A DNA stretch of 64,000 bases from Oceanobacillus iheyensis HTE831 (GCF_000011245.1 NC_004193.1:2892501-2956500), one strand, 5' to 3'. Shown: positions 17,245 to 26,101, counted from the stretch's first letter. Notes: generated from the letters alone by a model not told the origin. Numbers and translations are program-made.

Positions 17245-18387
17245 ATGAACATCTACCATCTAGCAGACAAAATTATCAACGTAATCAAAGGATTGATAGA
17301 TGAGCAAATCATCATATGTGATACAAATGGAATTATTATTGCGAGTACAAACCCAAATCGTATAGGTGATTATCATGAGGGATCTACAATTGTTATCAAA
17401 AATAAACAACAACTCATGATTACTGAATCTTTAACGATAGACTTGCAAGGAGTTAAAACGGGCATTAACCTCCCCCTCTTTTTTAATAAATCCGTCATTG
17501 GTGTTATTGGCATTACTGGAGAAATCGAAAAAGTAAAGCCGTTTGGGGAAATTGTTAGGAAGATGACCGAGCTGCTGATTCATGAAAATAATTATTATGA
17601 ACAAATGGAGTTTGAGCATCGTGCTGTGGAGAATGTCATGTTTGATTTACTTCAAAGCAGAAAAATAACTCGTCCTTTATTGGATAGAGCAGAAACACTA
17701 GGTATGTCATTAGAGGGGTCCAAACAGGTAATTATTCTAGTAATAAACGAGATAGATTCGACCCTCCAAAAGCAAATTTGGCATTACTTAAAAGATCTTA
17801 TTCCAGAAAAAGATATCCTAACTCGTTGGGGAAATAATCGTTTGTTTTGGATGCATACACTTTCATCAATAAAAGACCAAATAAAGCCTGACTTTTTAAA
17901 TACATTGCAAAAAGCTTGTGAAAATCACTTTTCGATTGATTTGAATATAGGGGTAGGAGATACGGCATCCGCTAGTGACTTATATCGTTCCTATGAAGAA
18001 GCACTCATTGCAATTAATTATTTTCCTGATGATACTCGTATATCCTTTCATACAGATTTACAGTTGGAGCTCTGTCTGCAAGATATATCTGATGATACCA
18101 AAAAAGAATACATTCAGAGAACAATCGGTACGTTAATCGAACATAATCAATTATTACAAACCTTGCATGTATTTATAGAAAATGAATCGTCATTACAAAA
18201 AACAGCAGAAGCATTATTCATTCACATCAATACTCTGCATTATCGGTTGTCCAAAATTCATCAATTTACCGGACTCGATCCAAAACGGTTTAAAGATTTA
18301 ACGAATCTATATTTAGCTATTACATTTTTAGATGAACATACAATTGATTTTAAAAATCCATCATCTTTTTCGTATAAAAACACATAG
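17245..18387 (+). CDS. CdaR/YsfB-type regulator of glycolate oxidase genes
   Basis: A 380-residue regulator. The N-terminal sugar-diacid-recognition domain begins IYHLADKIINVIKGLIDEQI and covers about 1-135. A middle region follows, and the PucR-type helix-turn-helix lies at the C-terminus (TAEALFIHINTLHYRLSKI, around 330-350). The start is the ATG at 17245, nine bases after GGAG. It is directly upstream of glcD-glcF, the same order as ysfB-ysfC-ysfD of Bacillus subtilis, where the regulator activates glycolate oxidase. A terminator overlaps its stop codon, so glcDF needs its own promoter. Confidence 0.85.
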   Translation: MNIYHLADKIINVIKGLIDEQIIICDTNGIIIASTNPNRIGDYHEGSTIVIKNKQQLMITESLTIDLQGVKTGINLPLFFNKSVIGVIGITGEIEKVKPFGEIVRKMTELLIHENNYYEQMEFEHRAVENVMFDLLQSRKITRPLLDRAETLGMSLEGSKQVIILVINEIDSTLQKQIWHYLKDLIPEKDILTRWGNNRLFWMHTLSSIKDQIKPDFLNTLQKACENHFSIDLNIGVGDTASASDLYRSYEEALIAINYFPDDTRISFHTDLQLELCLQDISDDTKKEYIQRTIGTLIEHNQLLQTLHVFIENESSLQKTAEALFIHINTLHYRLSKIHQFTGLDPKRFKDLTNLYLAITFLDEHTIDFKNPSSFSYKNT

Positions 18388-18405
18388 AATTTTCTATGTG
18401 TTTTT
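18378..18405 (+). terminator. Terminator overlapping the cdaR-type stop codon
   Basis: AAACACATAGA (18378-18388) and TCTATGTGTTT (18393-18403) form an 11-pair stem with a four-base loop, followed by TT. The TAG stop lies inside the left arm. Confidence 0.8.
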
Positions 18406-18406
18406 A

Positions 18407-18430
18407 TTTATACTATATAAATTGTATAAA
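18407..18430 (+). promoter_or_regulatory. Candidate operator before glcD
   Basis: TTTATAC (18407-18413) and GTATAAA (18424-18430) are a perfect inverted repeat with a ten-base AT spacer, 30 bases before glcD. Position suggests a site for the neighbouring CdaR-type regulator. A promoter may overlap it. Confidence 0.4.
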
Positions 18431-18459
18431 TAATTAAAGCCCGCAGGAGGTTACTAATT

Positions 18460-19860
18460 ATGTTAGATAAATCAATTATTGAGCGTTTTAAAAACATTGT
18501 CGGAGAAAAAAATGTAGAAACTTCTAGTATGTCTCTTCATTCTTATAGCTATGATGCTACTCCAGGATTTCGAAAAACACCAGATATCGTTATCGCACCT
18601 CATAACACAGAAGAAATTGCTGAAATCGTAAAAATTTGTAATGACCACAAGATTCCACTGACTCCTCGAGGTTCAGGTACGAATCTAAGTGCTGGAACCA
18701 CGCCGCTCAAAGGTGGGGTTGTCTTACTTTTTAAACTTCTGAATAACATTCTAGAAATTGATGATCAAAACCTGACTGTTACTGTACAACCAGGGGTAGT
18801 TACGAAATCATTAATTGAAAAAGTAGAAGCAAAAGGCTTACTCTATCCACCTGACCCGAGTTCTATGAATATCTCTACGATCGGTGGAAATATTAATGAA
18901 AATTCTGGTGGGTTGCGTGGACTTAAATACGGTGTAACGAGAGATTACGTTCTTGGTTTAACGATTGTTTTGCCAAATGGCGACATTATTAAAACAGGCG
19001 GAAAGCTAGCCAAAGATGTAGCTGGATATGATTTAACTCGATTATTTGTCGGCTCAGAAGGTACGCTTGGAATTATTACCGAAGCTATTCTGAAATTAGT
19101 ACCGATGCCAGAATATAAAAAAACAATGCTTGCTACCTATGAAGACATTGACGACGCAGCAAAAACGGTATCCGCAATCATCGAAAATCGAATCATCCCA
19201 GCAACCTTAGAATTTTTAGATCAACCGACCGTGGAAGTCGTGGAAGAATATAATCAAATTGGTTTACCAACAGATGCAAAAGCTATTTTATTAATCGAGC
19301 AAGATGGTCCAGAATCAGTCGTAAATAAAGATATAGATAAAATCGCAGAAATATGTAAGGAATTACATGCAGTAACTGTAAGTGTTGCTAAAAACGAACA
19401 GGAAGCAACAGCGCTCACGACTGCACGTAGGTCAGCACTGTCTACGATTGCTCGCTTGCGACCAACCACCTTTTTAGAAGATGCCACCGTACCAAGATCA
19501 CAAGTTGCTCCAATGGTAAAAGAGATTAATAGAATCGCTGAAAAATATAATGTAAAAATATGTACATTTGGTCACGCCGGTGATGGGAATCTTCACCCTA
19601 CCGTTCCAACTGATGTCCGAGATAAAGAAGAATATCATCGTGTTGAACAAGCTTTTGCTGAGATATTTGAAAAAGCAGTAGAACTCGGTGGAACAATAAC
19701 TGGCGAACATGGTGTCGGTGCAATGAAAGCACCTTTTTTAAAACTTAAATTAGGAGAAGAAGGAGTTCGTGCTTTAAAGAACATCAAACAAAGCTTTGAC
19801 CCTAACAATATTATGAACCCTGGAAAAATGTTTTTTGAAGACGATGAGAAAGGAGAGTAA
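18460..19860 (+). CDS. glcD: Glycolate oxidase FAD subunit (GlcD)
   Basis: A 466-residue FAD-linked oxidase that oxidises glycolate (or D-lactate) to glyoxylate (or pyruvate). The FAD_binding_4 domain (about 40-180) shows TPRGSGTNLSAGT and DPSSMNISTIGGNINENSGG. The FAD-oxidase C domain follows, with GHAGDGNLHPTVP near 368 and TGEHGVGAMK near 410. A CAGGAGG ribosome binding site lies before the ATG. The stop is three bases before glcF. Substrate is set by the GlcD-GlcF pairing and the ysfCD-like order; D-lactate remains possible. Confidence 0.9.
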   Translation: MLDKSIIERFKNIVGEKNVETSSMSLHSYSYDATPGFRKTPDIVIAPHNTEEIAEIVKICNDHKIPLTPRGSGTNLSAGTTPLKGGVVLLFKLLNNILEIDDQNLTVTVQPGVVTKSLIEKVEAKGLLYPPDPSSMNISTIGGNINENSGGLRGLKYGVTRDYVLGLTIVLPNGDIIKTGGKLAKDVAGYDLTRLFVGSEGTLGIITEAILKLVPMPEYKKTMLATYEDIDDAAKTVSAIIENRIIPATLEFLDQPTVEVVEEYNQIGLPTDAKAILLIEQDGPESVVNKDIDKIAEICKELHAVTVSVAKNEQEATALTTARRSALSTIARLRPTTFLEDATVPRSQVAPMVKEINRIAEKYNVKICTFGHAGDGNLHPTVPTDVRDKEEYHRVEQAFAEIFEKAVELGGTITGEHGVGAMKAPFLKLKLGEEGVRALKNIKQSFDPNNIMNPGKMFFEDDEKGE

Positions 19861-19863
19861 AAC

Positions 19864-21195
19864 GTGGATACTTTAGTAAAAGAAAGGATTCAAGAAGACT
19901 TTCAGAATCGGATGGACAGAGATGAATTGGAAAATTGTATGCGCTGTGGATTTTGTCTGCCTGTTTGTCCGACCTATATTCAATCAGGTTATGACGAAAC
20001 GCAATCTCCCAGGGGACGGATTGCATTAATGAAAGGCATTGTTGATGGCGAAATCGAACCAGATGAAGATATTGAACAAACATTAAATGAATGCCTTGGA
20101 TGTAGAGCCTGTGAACCTGCCTGTCCTGCTGGAGTGAACTATGGACAGCTGCTAGAGGAAGCAAGAGATATTTTCAATCAGAATAAGCAACATTCCCTTC
20201 CAGAAAGAGTGATTAGAAAGACTGTCTTTGAGGGATTATTTCCACATCCAAATAGAATGGAAAACATGACCTCTCTTCTCACCTTCTATCAGCGCTCTGG
20301 ACTGCAAAAGGTTGCTAGAAATATTGGTTTCATGAAGCTATTTCCAGATACATTGGCGACTATGGAAAAAGTATTACCGACCACACCAACACGGAAAGAA
20401 ATGCGTTCTCAATCTTCCTACTATGTACATAAAAGCCAACCAAAAGCGACCGTTGCATTTTTCAAAGGCTGTTTGATGGATACCATGTTTCGTGAAGTGA
20501 ATAAAGCAACCATTGAACTCTTGCAAAAAGTCGGCTGTGACATCGCCGTCCCTGACACTCAAAATTGTTGCGGTGCCTTGCACGGTCACTCTGGAGAAAA
20601 AGAAAAAGCGAAAGAACTAGCCAAAAAAAACATTGCTGCCTTTGAACAAATCGGTGCAGATTATATCATTACAAACGCTGGTGGCTGTGGTGCATTTCTC
20701 CATGATTATGGTCATCTGCTGCACGATGATCCAGAGTGGTCAGAGAGAGCATCACACTTTTCCTCAAAAATTAAAGATATTACGGCAATTCTTATCGACC
20801 TAGATTTCCATATGATGCCACTACAAATGCCGGAACAGGTTGTTACTTACCAAGATTCGTGCCATTTACGTAATGTTCAAAAGACATTTGAAGAGCCTCG
20901 ACTATTACTGGAGTCGATCGATGGCTTCCATTACGAAGAGATGAACGATGCAGCAAGATGTTGCGGCTCAGCGGGAATATATAACATCGTCCATTCCGAA
21001 CTATCCATGAAACATTTGGATTACAAAATGAAGCAAGTGAAAGACACTGCTGCAACAACCATTGTAACCACCAACCCTGGTTGCCTCCTGCAAATGAAAT
21101 TAGGCATCGAACGAGAAGGCTTGTCTAATAAAGTGCGTGCTGTACACATTGTGGAACTGTTAATCGAGGCCGTCGATCGTAGAACAAGTATGTAA
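19864..21195 (+). CDS. glcF: Glycolate oxidase iron-sulfur subunit (GlcF)
   Basis: A 443-residue electron-transfer subunit. Two ferredoxin motifs are plain: CMRCGFCLPVCP (about residues 22-33) and CLGCRACEPACP (about 77-88), each binding a 4Fe-4S cluster. The C-terminal half has two CCG domains with CCGALHGH and CCGSAGIYN. The start is GTG at 19864, eight bases after GGAG. It passes electrons from GlcD to the membrane quinone pool. The following gap (21196-21613) holds the 52-bp repeat array. Confidence 0.92.
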   Translation: MDTLVKERIQEDFQNRMDRDELENCMRCGFCLPVCPTYIQSGYDETQSPRGRIALMKGIVDGEIEPDEDIEQTLNECLGCRACEPACPAGVNYGQLLEEARDIFNQNKQHSLPERVIRKTVFEGLFPHPNRMENMTSLLTFYQRSGLQKVARNIGFMKLFPDTLATMEKVLPTTPTRKEMRSQSSYYVHKSQPKATVAFFKGCLMDTMFREVNKATIELLQKVGCDIAVPDTQNCCGALHGHSGEKEKAKELAKKNIAAFEQIGADYIITNAGGCGAFLHDYGHLLHDDPEWSERASHFSSKIKDITAILIDLDFHMMPLQMPEQVVTYQDSCHLRNVQKTFEEPRLLLESIDGFHYEEMNDAARCCGSAGIYNIVHSELSMKHLDYKMKQVKDTAATTIVTTNPGCLLQMKLGIEREGLSNKVRAVHIVELLIEAVDRRTSM

Positions 21196-21240
21196 ATGAC
21201 TATGTAGACTAAAACCCAAACTACTTGATTATATCTACCA

Positions 21241-21530
21241 GTTTGGGTTTTAGAGCCAGTCTATTGACCAATTTTCCGGATTTCTCTTGCTTTTTTGGGT
21301 TTTAGAACCGCTCTATTGACCAATTTTTCTGATTTCTCTTGTTTTTTTGGGTTTTAGAACCGCTCTATTGACTACTTTTTCTGGTTTCTCTTGCTCTTTT
21401 GGGTAATAGAACCGCTCTATTGACCAATTTTTCTGGTTTTTCTTGCTTTTTTGGGTAATAGAACCGCTCTATTACCCACTTTCTCCGGTTTCTCAAGCTT
21501 TTTTCGTCAATAGAACCGTTCTCTTCAGTC
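21241..21530 (+). repeat. Array 2: five to six tandem copies of a 52-bp hairpin repeat
   Basis: The core CT(C)TATTGAC falls at 21261, 21313, 21365, 21417, 21469 and, degenerate, 21521: exactly 52 bases each time. Each unit has GGGT(A/T)(A/T)TAGA, ACCGC, then TCTATT(G/A)CC, so every unit can form a short hairpin; one copy (21453-21477) is a perfect dyad with ends GGGTAATAGA/TCTATTACCC. The remainder of the unit is T-rich (TTTTTCTGGTTTCTCTTGC, then TTTTTT). It fills the space between convergent glcF and glpQ. Units differ by point changes, not length. Confidence 0.85.
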
Positions 21531-21550
21531 TATACTGATTATCCCCAAAA

Positions 21551-21587
21551 TTTAAGAGGAACTAGCAACATGCTAGCTCCTCTTAAA
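21551..21587 (-). terminator. Terminator of glpQ
   Basis: TTTAAGAGGA-x-CTAGCA (21551-21567) pairs with TGCTAG-x-TCCTCTTAAA (21571-21587) around a three-base loop. On the minus strand it is followed by a short TTTT. It may also stop transcripts from glcF. Confidence 0.7.
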
Positions 21588-21613
21588 TGAATTATCCCTA
21601 CTACTTTATTCTC

Positions 21614-22465
21614 TTAATTCTTCCCCGGGTGTCTATGTACATATTCAGGGAAATCTGTAATGATCCCATCTACTTTTAAGTCAAGTAAACGATCTGCCTG
21701 TTCTTGTGTTCTTACTGTATAAGGCCACATTTTCATATCTTTACCATGTACACGATCAATTAAATCTTCGTTGGCGATATTCATATTCGGGTTAAAGTAA
21801 TCGGCATATGTTGCAAACTCCTCCAGTTCTTCACCCGTTACGTCTGCCCATGACATTCCTGCCAACACACCGTGTGGAATTCTAGGAAGGAGTTCTTTTG
21901 ATAATTGTACGGATTCATGGTTGAACGACTGAACAATAATTTTTCCGTTTCTAGGTTTATCCATATTACGTTCTTTTAATGCTTCGGCAACTTTTTGCTC
22001 CATACCTGGATATAGTTCAGGGGACTTTAATTCTATTAAAATACCAATCTTTCCACGGTACTTATCAAGAATTTCTTCAAATGTAGGAATTTGCTCTCCT
22101 GCAAATTCTTCTCCAAACCAACTTCCAGCATCCAGTTGTTGGATCTCTTCTAATGTGTAATCACTAACACTTCCAGTACCATCTGTCGTTCTGTTTACTG
22201 TCGTATCATGGATAGCGATTAACTTACCATCAGCGGTCATTTGTACATCAATTTCAATAAAATCCGACTTCATTTGAAATGCTTTATCAAATGCTGCAAT
22301 CGTATTTTCTGGAGCATGACCAGATGCGCCTCTGTGTGCAACATTTACCACTTTTTTATGATGTGGATTCCCTTTTGTTTCTGCATTAGATGCAAAAGCT
22401 GGTGAAGTAAACACCGACAAAAATATTAATGCTACTAATAATGTAAAAATAAGTTTACTAGACAT
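21614..22465 (-). CDS. glpQ: Secreted glycerophosphodiester phosphodiesterase
   Basis: A 283-residue enzyme with a signal peptide (residues 1-26, cleavage after SPAFA). It hydrolyses glycerophosphodiesters, and in Bacilli teichoic acid, to glycerol-3-phosphate. The GDPD fold shows VAHRGASGHAPENTIAAF near 43-60 with the catalytic His, EIDVQMTADGKLIAIHD near 73-89 with Glu, Asp and the second His, and the C-terminal WPYTVRTQEQADRLL. GGGAG lies seven bases before the ATG. Four PhoP-like hexamers upstream suggest phosphate-starvation control. Confidence 0.92.
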   Translation of the reverse strand: MSSKLIFTLLVALIFLSVFTSPAFASNAETKGNPHHKKVVNVAHRGASGHAPENTIAAFDKAFQMKSDFIEIDVQMTADGKLIAIHDTTVNRTTDGTGSVSDYTLEEIQQLDAGSWFGEEFAGEQIPTFEEILDKYRGKIGILIELKSPELYPGMEQKVAEALKERNMDKPRNGKIIVQSFNHESVQLSKELLPRIPHGVLAGMSWADVTGEELEEFATYADYFNPNMNIANEDLIDRVHGKDMKMWPYTVRTQEQADRLLDLKVDGIITDFPEYVHRHPGKN

Positions 22466-22497
22466 TCAATCGCTCCCTTTTCCTTTATTTAATTTTC

Positions 22498-22550
22498 ATT
22501 ATATTGAATAACTATTAAGGGAACGTGAATTGCATGATAAATAATTGTAA
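22498..22550 (-). promoter_or_regulatory. glpQ promoter with a PhoP-type box
   Basis: On the minus strand hexamers TTACAA (22545-22550), TTATCA (22535-22540), TTCACG (22524-22529) and TTAATA (22513-22518) recur every 10-11 bases, close to the TTAACA direct repeats that PhoP binds. A TATAAT follows at 22498-22503. The rest of 22551-22733 shows nothing. Confidence 0.55.
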
Positions 22551-22733
22551 GGATTTTCCATAATTAAGCGTAATGAACTAAACGATTTGACCTACATAAA
22601 CAAATGAGATAAACGTAAAAAATATCAATAGTACTTCCAGCAATTGCAATTTAATGACAAAACACTTGATTAGATAGAACTTGAAAGCTAAACCTATATT
22701 AATGTAGAACTACAGCGCATAATCACTTTTTCA

Positions 22734-22778
22734 AAAAAACGGTCCAGGTTGAAGCATTCTCCTACCTGGACCGTTTTT
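22734..22778 (-). terminator. Terminator of the BCCT carrier gene, symmetrical
   Basis: GGTCCAGGT (22741-22749) pairs with ACCTGGACC (22764-22772), flanked by AAAAAAC and GTTTTT, so it can work on both strands. It is five bases from the carrier's stop codon. Confidence 0.85.
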
Positions 22779-22782
22779 CATA

Positions 22783-24396
22783 TTATAGATCTCTATCTTC
22801 CGTAGCGTCAGGAAGTGTTTCCTTAAATCCTTCCCGCATCTTTTTGAGTTCTTTTTGTTGTTTTTCTCTAAACTGAGGATCATGTTGACGTTGTCTTTTC
22901 TCTATTGTTATTATGCCATGCTCACTTCTCAATGCCTTGATTAGTGAGACACACATGAGGACCATTAAGATTGCAAATGGGAATGCCGATATCAGCATCG
23001 CCATTTGGAGAGCTGTAAGCCCACCAGACCACAATAGAACAGCAGCAATAGAAGCAAGTATTATACCCCAAACAGCTTTGATTCCTATGCCTGGGTTTAA
23101 TTTTCCTCCTGTTGTCAGCATACTTAATACGAATGTACCGGAATCCGCAGAAGTAATAAAGAACGAAGCAATTAAGAGTACTGCGACACCGATCACTACA
23201 GCTGCCATAGGCTGTGACTCAAGGAATGCAAATAATGCTACTTCATTTCCTAACTCATTCATTAATTGATGGATAATACCGCCTTGAGCTGCATCCATTT
23301 CTAACCCTGCAACTCCGAAAATCGAGAACCATAAGGCACTAAATACTACAGGAACAGCAGTTACCCCAATAACAAATTCACGAATGGTTCTTCCTCTAGA
23401 AACCCTCGCGATAAAGGTTCCTACAAATGGAGACCATCCAATCCACCATGCCCAGTAAAAGAGTGTCCATGCATTAAGAAACTCTCTTTCTCCGGTAAAT
23501 GCATTCATGTTTAACGTCATTGATGGTAAATTTTGAATATAGTTACCAATAGTTGTTGTAAAGGACTCAATCATTTGTACTGAGGATCCTAAAACAAACA
23601 CAAATAACATTAATGCGATAGCAAGAACAACATTTGCCCAGCTCAGATATCGTATACCTTTATTTATTCCAGTGGTAGCAGAAAGAATGAATAGTACAGT
23701 GACAATCAATATCACGATTAAATTGGTTGTCAACGTATTTTCGATTCCATCAAAGGTAAAGCTCAAACCAGCTGTAATTTGTGTTGCGCCAAGTCCGAGA
23801 GATGTTGCAATACCGAATACAGTAGCAAAAACAGCTAGTGTATCGATGGCAATTCCCAATGGACCTTTAACACGGTCGCCAAAAAGTGGTGCGAAAGTGG
23901 AACTAATCAAAGCAGGTGCGCGATGGCGGAATTTAAAGTAAGCTAATGCCAATGCCAGCACAGCGTATGTAGCCCATGGATGAAGTCCCCAATGGAATAA
24001 AGTGTACTGCATTGATTCTTCTGCAGCTGCAATTGTTTCAGGTTCCGCAGAAGGAGGTGAATAATAATGTGTTACTGGTTCCGTCACCCCGTAGAATACG
24101 AGTCCAACACCCATACCGGCAGTGAATAAAAACGCAAACCATGTAAAATAACTATAATCTGGTTTGTCGTCAGGCTTTCCTAGCTTGATTTTTCCATAAG
24201 GACCAAAAATCAAAAACAAGGCAACCAAAACAAATGCTGTAGTAACTAGCAAGTAAAACCAGCCAAATGTATTCGAAATATAGGTATCAACTATGCCTAA
24301 AACATGTTCAACATTTGCAGGGAAAAAAGCTCCCCATATAATAAATACCATTACTAATGCCATAGATAACCAAAAAACAGGTGTAATTGATTTGAT
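22783..24396 (-). CDS. BCCT-family osmoprotectant (betaine/choline/carnitine) carrier with an ATT/ATC start
   Basis: A 12-helix carrier of about 537 residues that imports compatible solutes, as in salt-adapted Bacilli. The core signature WSPFVGTFIARVSRGRTIRE is near residue 330, with the Trp-rich LFYWAWWIGW before it; the tail is charged. The first ATG (24363) has no ribosome binding site and would cut off KSITPVFWLS, the usual BCCT N-terminus. The frame runs back to ATT (24397-24399) and ATC (24394-24396), right after AAGGAGG, with a TAA stop just before that. No ATG, GTG or TTG is available in between. OpuD-like; the exact solute is unknown. Confidence 0.85.
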   Translation of the reverse strand: MKSITPVFWLSMALVMVFIIWGAFFPANVEHVLGIVDTYISNTFGWFYLLVTTAFVLVALFLIFGPYGKIKLGKPDDKPDYSYFTWFAFLFTAGMGVGLVFYGVTEPVTHYYSPPSAEPETIAAAEESMQYTLFHWGLHPWATYAVLALALAYFKFRHRAPALISSTFAPLFGDRVKGPLGIAIDTLAVFATVFGIATSLGLGATQITAGLSFTFDGIENTLTTNLIVILIVTVLFILSATTGINKGIRYLSWANVVLAIALMLFVFVLGSSVQMIESFTTTIGNYIQNLPSMTLNMNAFTGEREFLNAWTLFYWAWWIGWSPFVGTFIARVSRGRTIREFVIGVTAVPVVFSALWFSIFGVAGLEMDAAQGGIIHQLMNELGNEVALFAFLESQPMAAVVIGVAVLLIASFFITSADSGTFVLSMLTTGGKLNPGIGIKAVWGIILASIAAVLLWSGGLTALQMAMLISAFPFAILMVLMCVSLIKALRSEHGIITIEKRQRQHDPQFREKQQKELKKMREGFKETLPDATEDRDL

Positions 24397-24434
24397 AATA
24401 TGACCTCCTTATCTTTCTTTGTCAAAACTCTTGT

Positions 24435-24462
24435 AGTATAACATAAACAGATAACATGTAAA
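24435..24462 (-). promoter_or_regulatory. Promoter of the BCCT carrier gene
   Basis: TTTACA (24457-24462), a 16-base spacer and TATACT (24435-24440) on the minus strand. The transcript would start near 24428, leaving a leader of about 30 bases that contains the ribosome binding site (24404-24410) but no ATG, GTG or TTG in frame. Confidence 0.6.
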
Positions 24463-24912
24463 ATACTTGTGTTTAATAAACCACTCACTTAAATGTCTTC
24501 TGCAACTTTCTAAGAGCTTTATCTGAAAAAAAGTTGTTTGATAATGCCTCCTATCCCTATCTTTATTCTCACGATTTTGCTCAACACTACTTCCATTTCC
24601 CTATTTCCTTAACATTAAACATGTCAATATATGGCAAAATATAACTAATTTTGTCTATACAATCAAAGACATATGGTACGTTCAGTTTGTCCCAGTTGCG
24701 AAAATATAACCATTAATTTTTGTAAATGAACATACCTTAAATTGGAAAATCCAGAGTTAATTATAGGTACAATATCTAATAGAGATAAACGAAGGGATTA
24801 ATCCATTATATTCACCCAATTTATCCATCGGTCATAAAGTATACAAACGGAGAATTACATCAATGAGGATTGCATAAAAACTTATAAGTTTAATTCAAAA
24901 AGGAGTGTCTCT
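24463..24912. other. Gap between the BCCT gene and the ATPase gene
   Basis: About 450 bases of AT-rich DNA. It holds a perfect palindrome AAACTTATAAGTTT (24878-24891) close to the next gene, a possible operator. A TACAAT at about 24765 could be a -10. No open frame or RNA is supported. Confidence 0.4.
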
Positions 24913-25947
24913 TTGAAAAGCTATTACTATGTAACTGCTAATACAGCGAAAGGATTTCTAAACTTGTTACCTTCTAATATAGAACGCTTACAACAAGTCA
25001 TTAGTCTAAAACATCCTTCCGAAAAGGTAAAAGCAGAAACCCTACAAAAATTAATCACTAAATTTGAAACGAATGATAAAGTAGAAGTGTTAAAAAGTGC
25101 CTTAGGAGAAGGTTACTTGGACGGTATTATTATTCGTAATACAGGGACCGCCATTTTAAATGAATCCATCATACCGGATAAATTGAACAACGTAGTACAA
25201 CTTGATATAAGTCAATTCACAAAAAATAATCTGGAAAAATCGAAAGAGCAAACAGAAAAAATCAATCACCATAGAGAAAATGCATACCAATATTTAGAGA
25301 CAGGTTTGCGTATACATGATGATCTAGAAGAAATCTATATTAACGAAATGAATTTTGAACGAGCGGATGAAATTACCGATTCATTTATTCACGAGATATT
25401 ACAAGGACAACCAAAGAAAAATCGAGAAGGATATGCATTTCATCGTCTATTTGGTACCACGACCGTGGATGGACCAGTCAATGTAATCCCCCATATTACG
25501 GAAAATCTTTCTCGCGTTTTTTATGTAAAAGGGCGGGCTGGAACAGGAAAGTCTACATTTATGCAAAAAGTAGCAAATGCATGTATAGAATCTGGGTATG
25601 ACACGGAAATTTACCATTGTAGTTTTGACCCCAACAGTCTTGATATGGTATTAGTTCCTGAATTAAAGTTTTGTCTATTCGACAGCACTGATCCCCATGA
25701 ATTCTTCCCTGCCAGGGAAGGAGAAGACATCATTGATTTATATGAAGAAGCTGTCACTCCTGGAACAGATGAAAAATATGCTGATGAAATTAACAAAGTA
25801 AATGACCACTATAAATCCTATATGAAAAAAGGTGTCGTAGAGTTAAAAAAGGCCGGAGCATACTTGGAGGAATGGGAAGAGCAGTATTCATTAACGGAAC
25901 AAGAACAAAATGAAATACTCCAATTCATTGAACAACAAATACAATAA
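24913..25947 (+). CDS. Duplicated P-loop ATPase with a degenerate first half
   Basis: A 344-residue cytosolic protein of a Bacillales family built from two similar NTPase domains. The second (about 175-344) has an intact Walker A, GRAGTGKST near residue 210, then IYHCSFDPNSLDMVLVPEL and FDSTDPHEFFP. The first half follows the same plan (YVTANTAKGFLNLL, then LDGIIIRN), but where a P-loop is expected it reads KHPSEKVKAETLQK, so that site is dead. The start is TTG at 24913 after AAAAAGGAG. A good terminator follows. Function unknown; it stands alone. Family assignment rests on remembered relatives. Confidence 0.75.
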   Translation: MKSYYYVTANTAKGFLNLLPSNIERLQQVISLKHPSEKVKAETLQKLITKFETNDKVEVLKSALGEGYLDGIIIRNTGTAILNESIIPDKLNNVVQLDISQFTKNNLEKSKEQTEKINHHRENAYQYLETGLRIHDDLEEIYINEMNFERADEITDSFIHEILQGQPKKNREGYAFHRLFGTTTVDGPVNVIPHITENLSRVFYVKGRAGTGKSTFMQKVANACIESGYDTEIYHCSFDPNSLDMVLVPELKFCLFDSTDPHEFFPAREGEDIIDLYEEAVTPGTDEKYADEINKVNDHYKSYMKKGVVELKKAGAYLEEWEEQYSLTEQEQNEILQFIEQQIQ

Positions 25948-25980
25948 CAGCGCTATTTAACAAGCATCTTTCTCGATTTA

Positions 25981-26030
25981 AAAGTGTCACTAAACAAACG
26001 CTTATTGTTTTAGTGACACTTTTTATTTTT
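25981..26030 (+). terminator. Terminator after the P-loop ATPase gene
   Basis: AAAGTGTCACTAAA (25981-25994) pairs with TTTAGTGACACTTT (26009-26022), and T-rich sequence runs to 26030. Confidence 0.88.
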
Positions 26031-26066
26031 TAAATTTTGTTGGTAAACCCAGACTTCCTAAACCAC

Positions 26067-26101
26067 AAAAAAAACGAAGAAGAATTCACTTCCTCGTTTT
26101 T
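26067..26101 (-). terminator. Terminator of gudD
   Basis: AAAACGA-x-GAAG pairs with CTTC-x-TCGTTTT across AATTCA. On the minus strand it runs into eight T residues. The stem touches the gudD stop codon. Confidence 0.75.

Noticed and set aside
13925..21530. The 52-bp arrays as CRISPR
   Set aside because: Units are contiguous, with no unrelated spacers between conserved repeats, and no cas genes are present.
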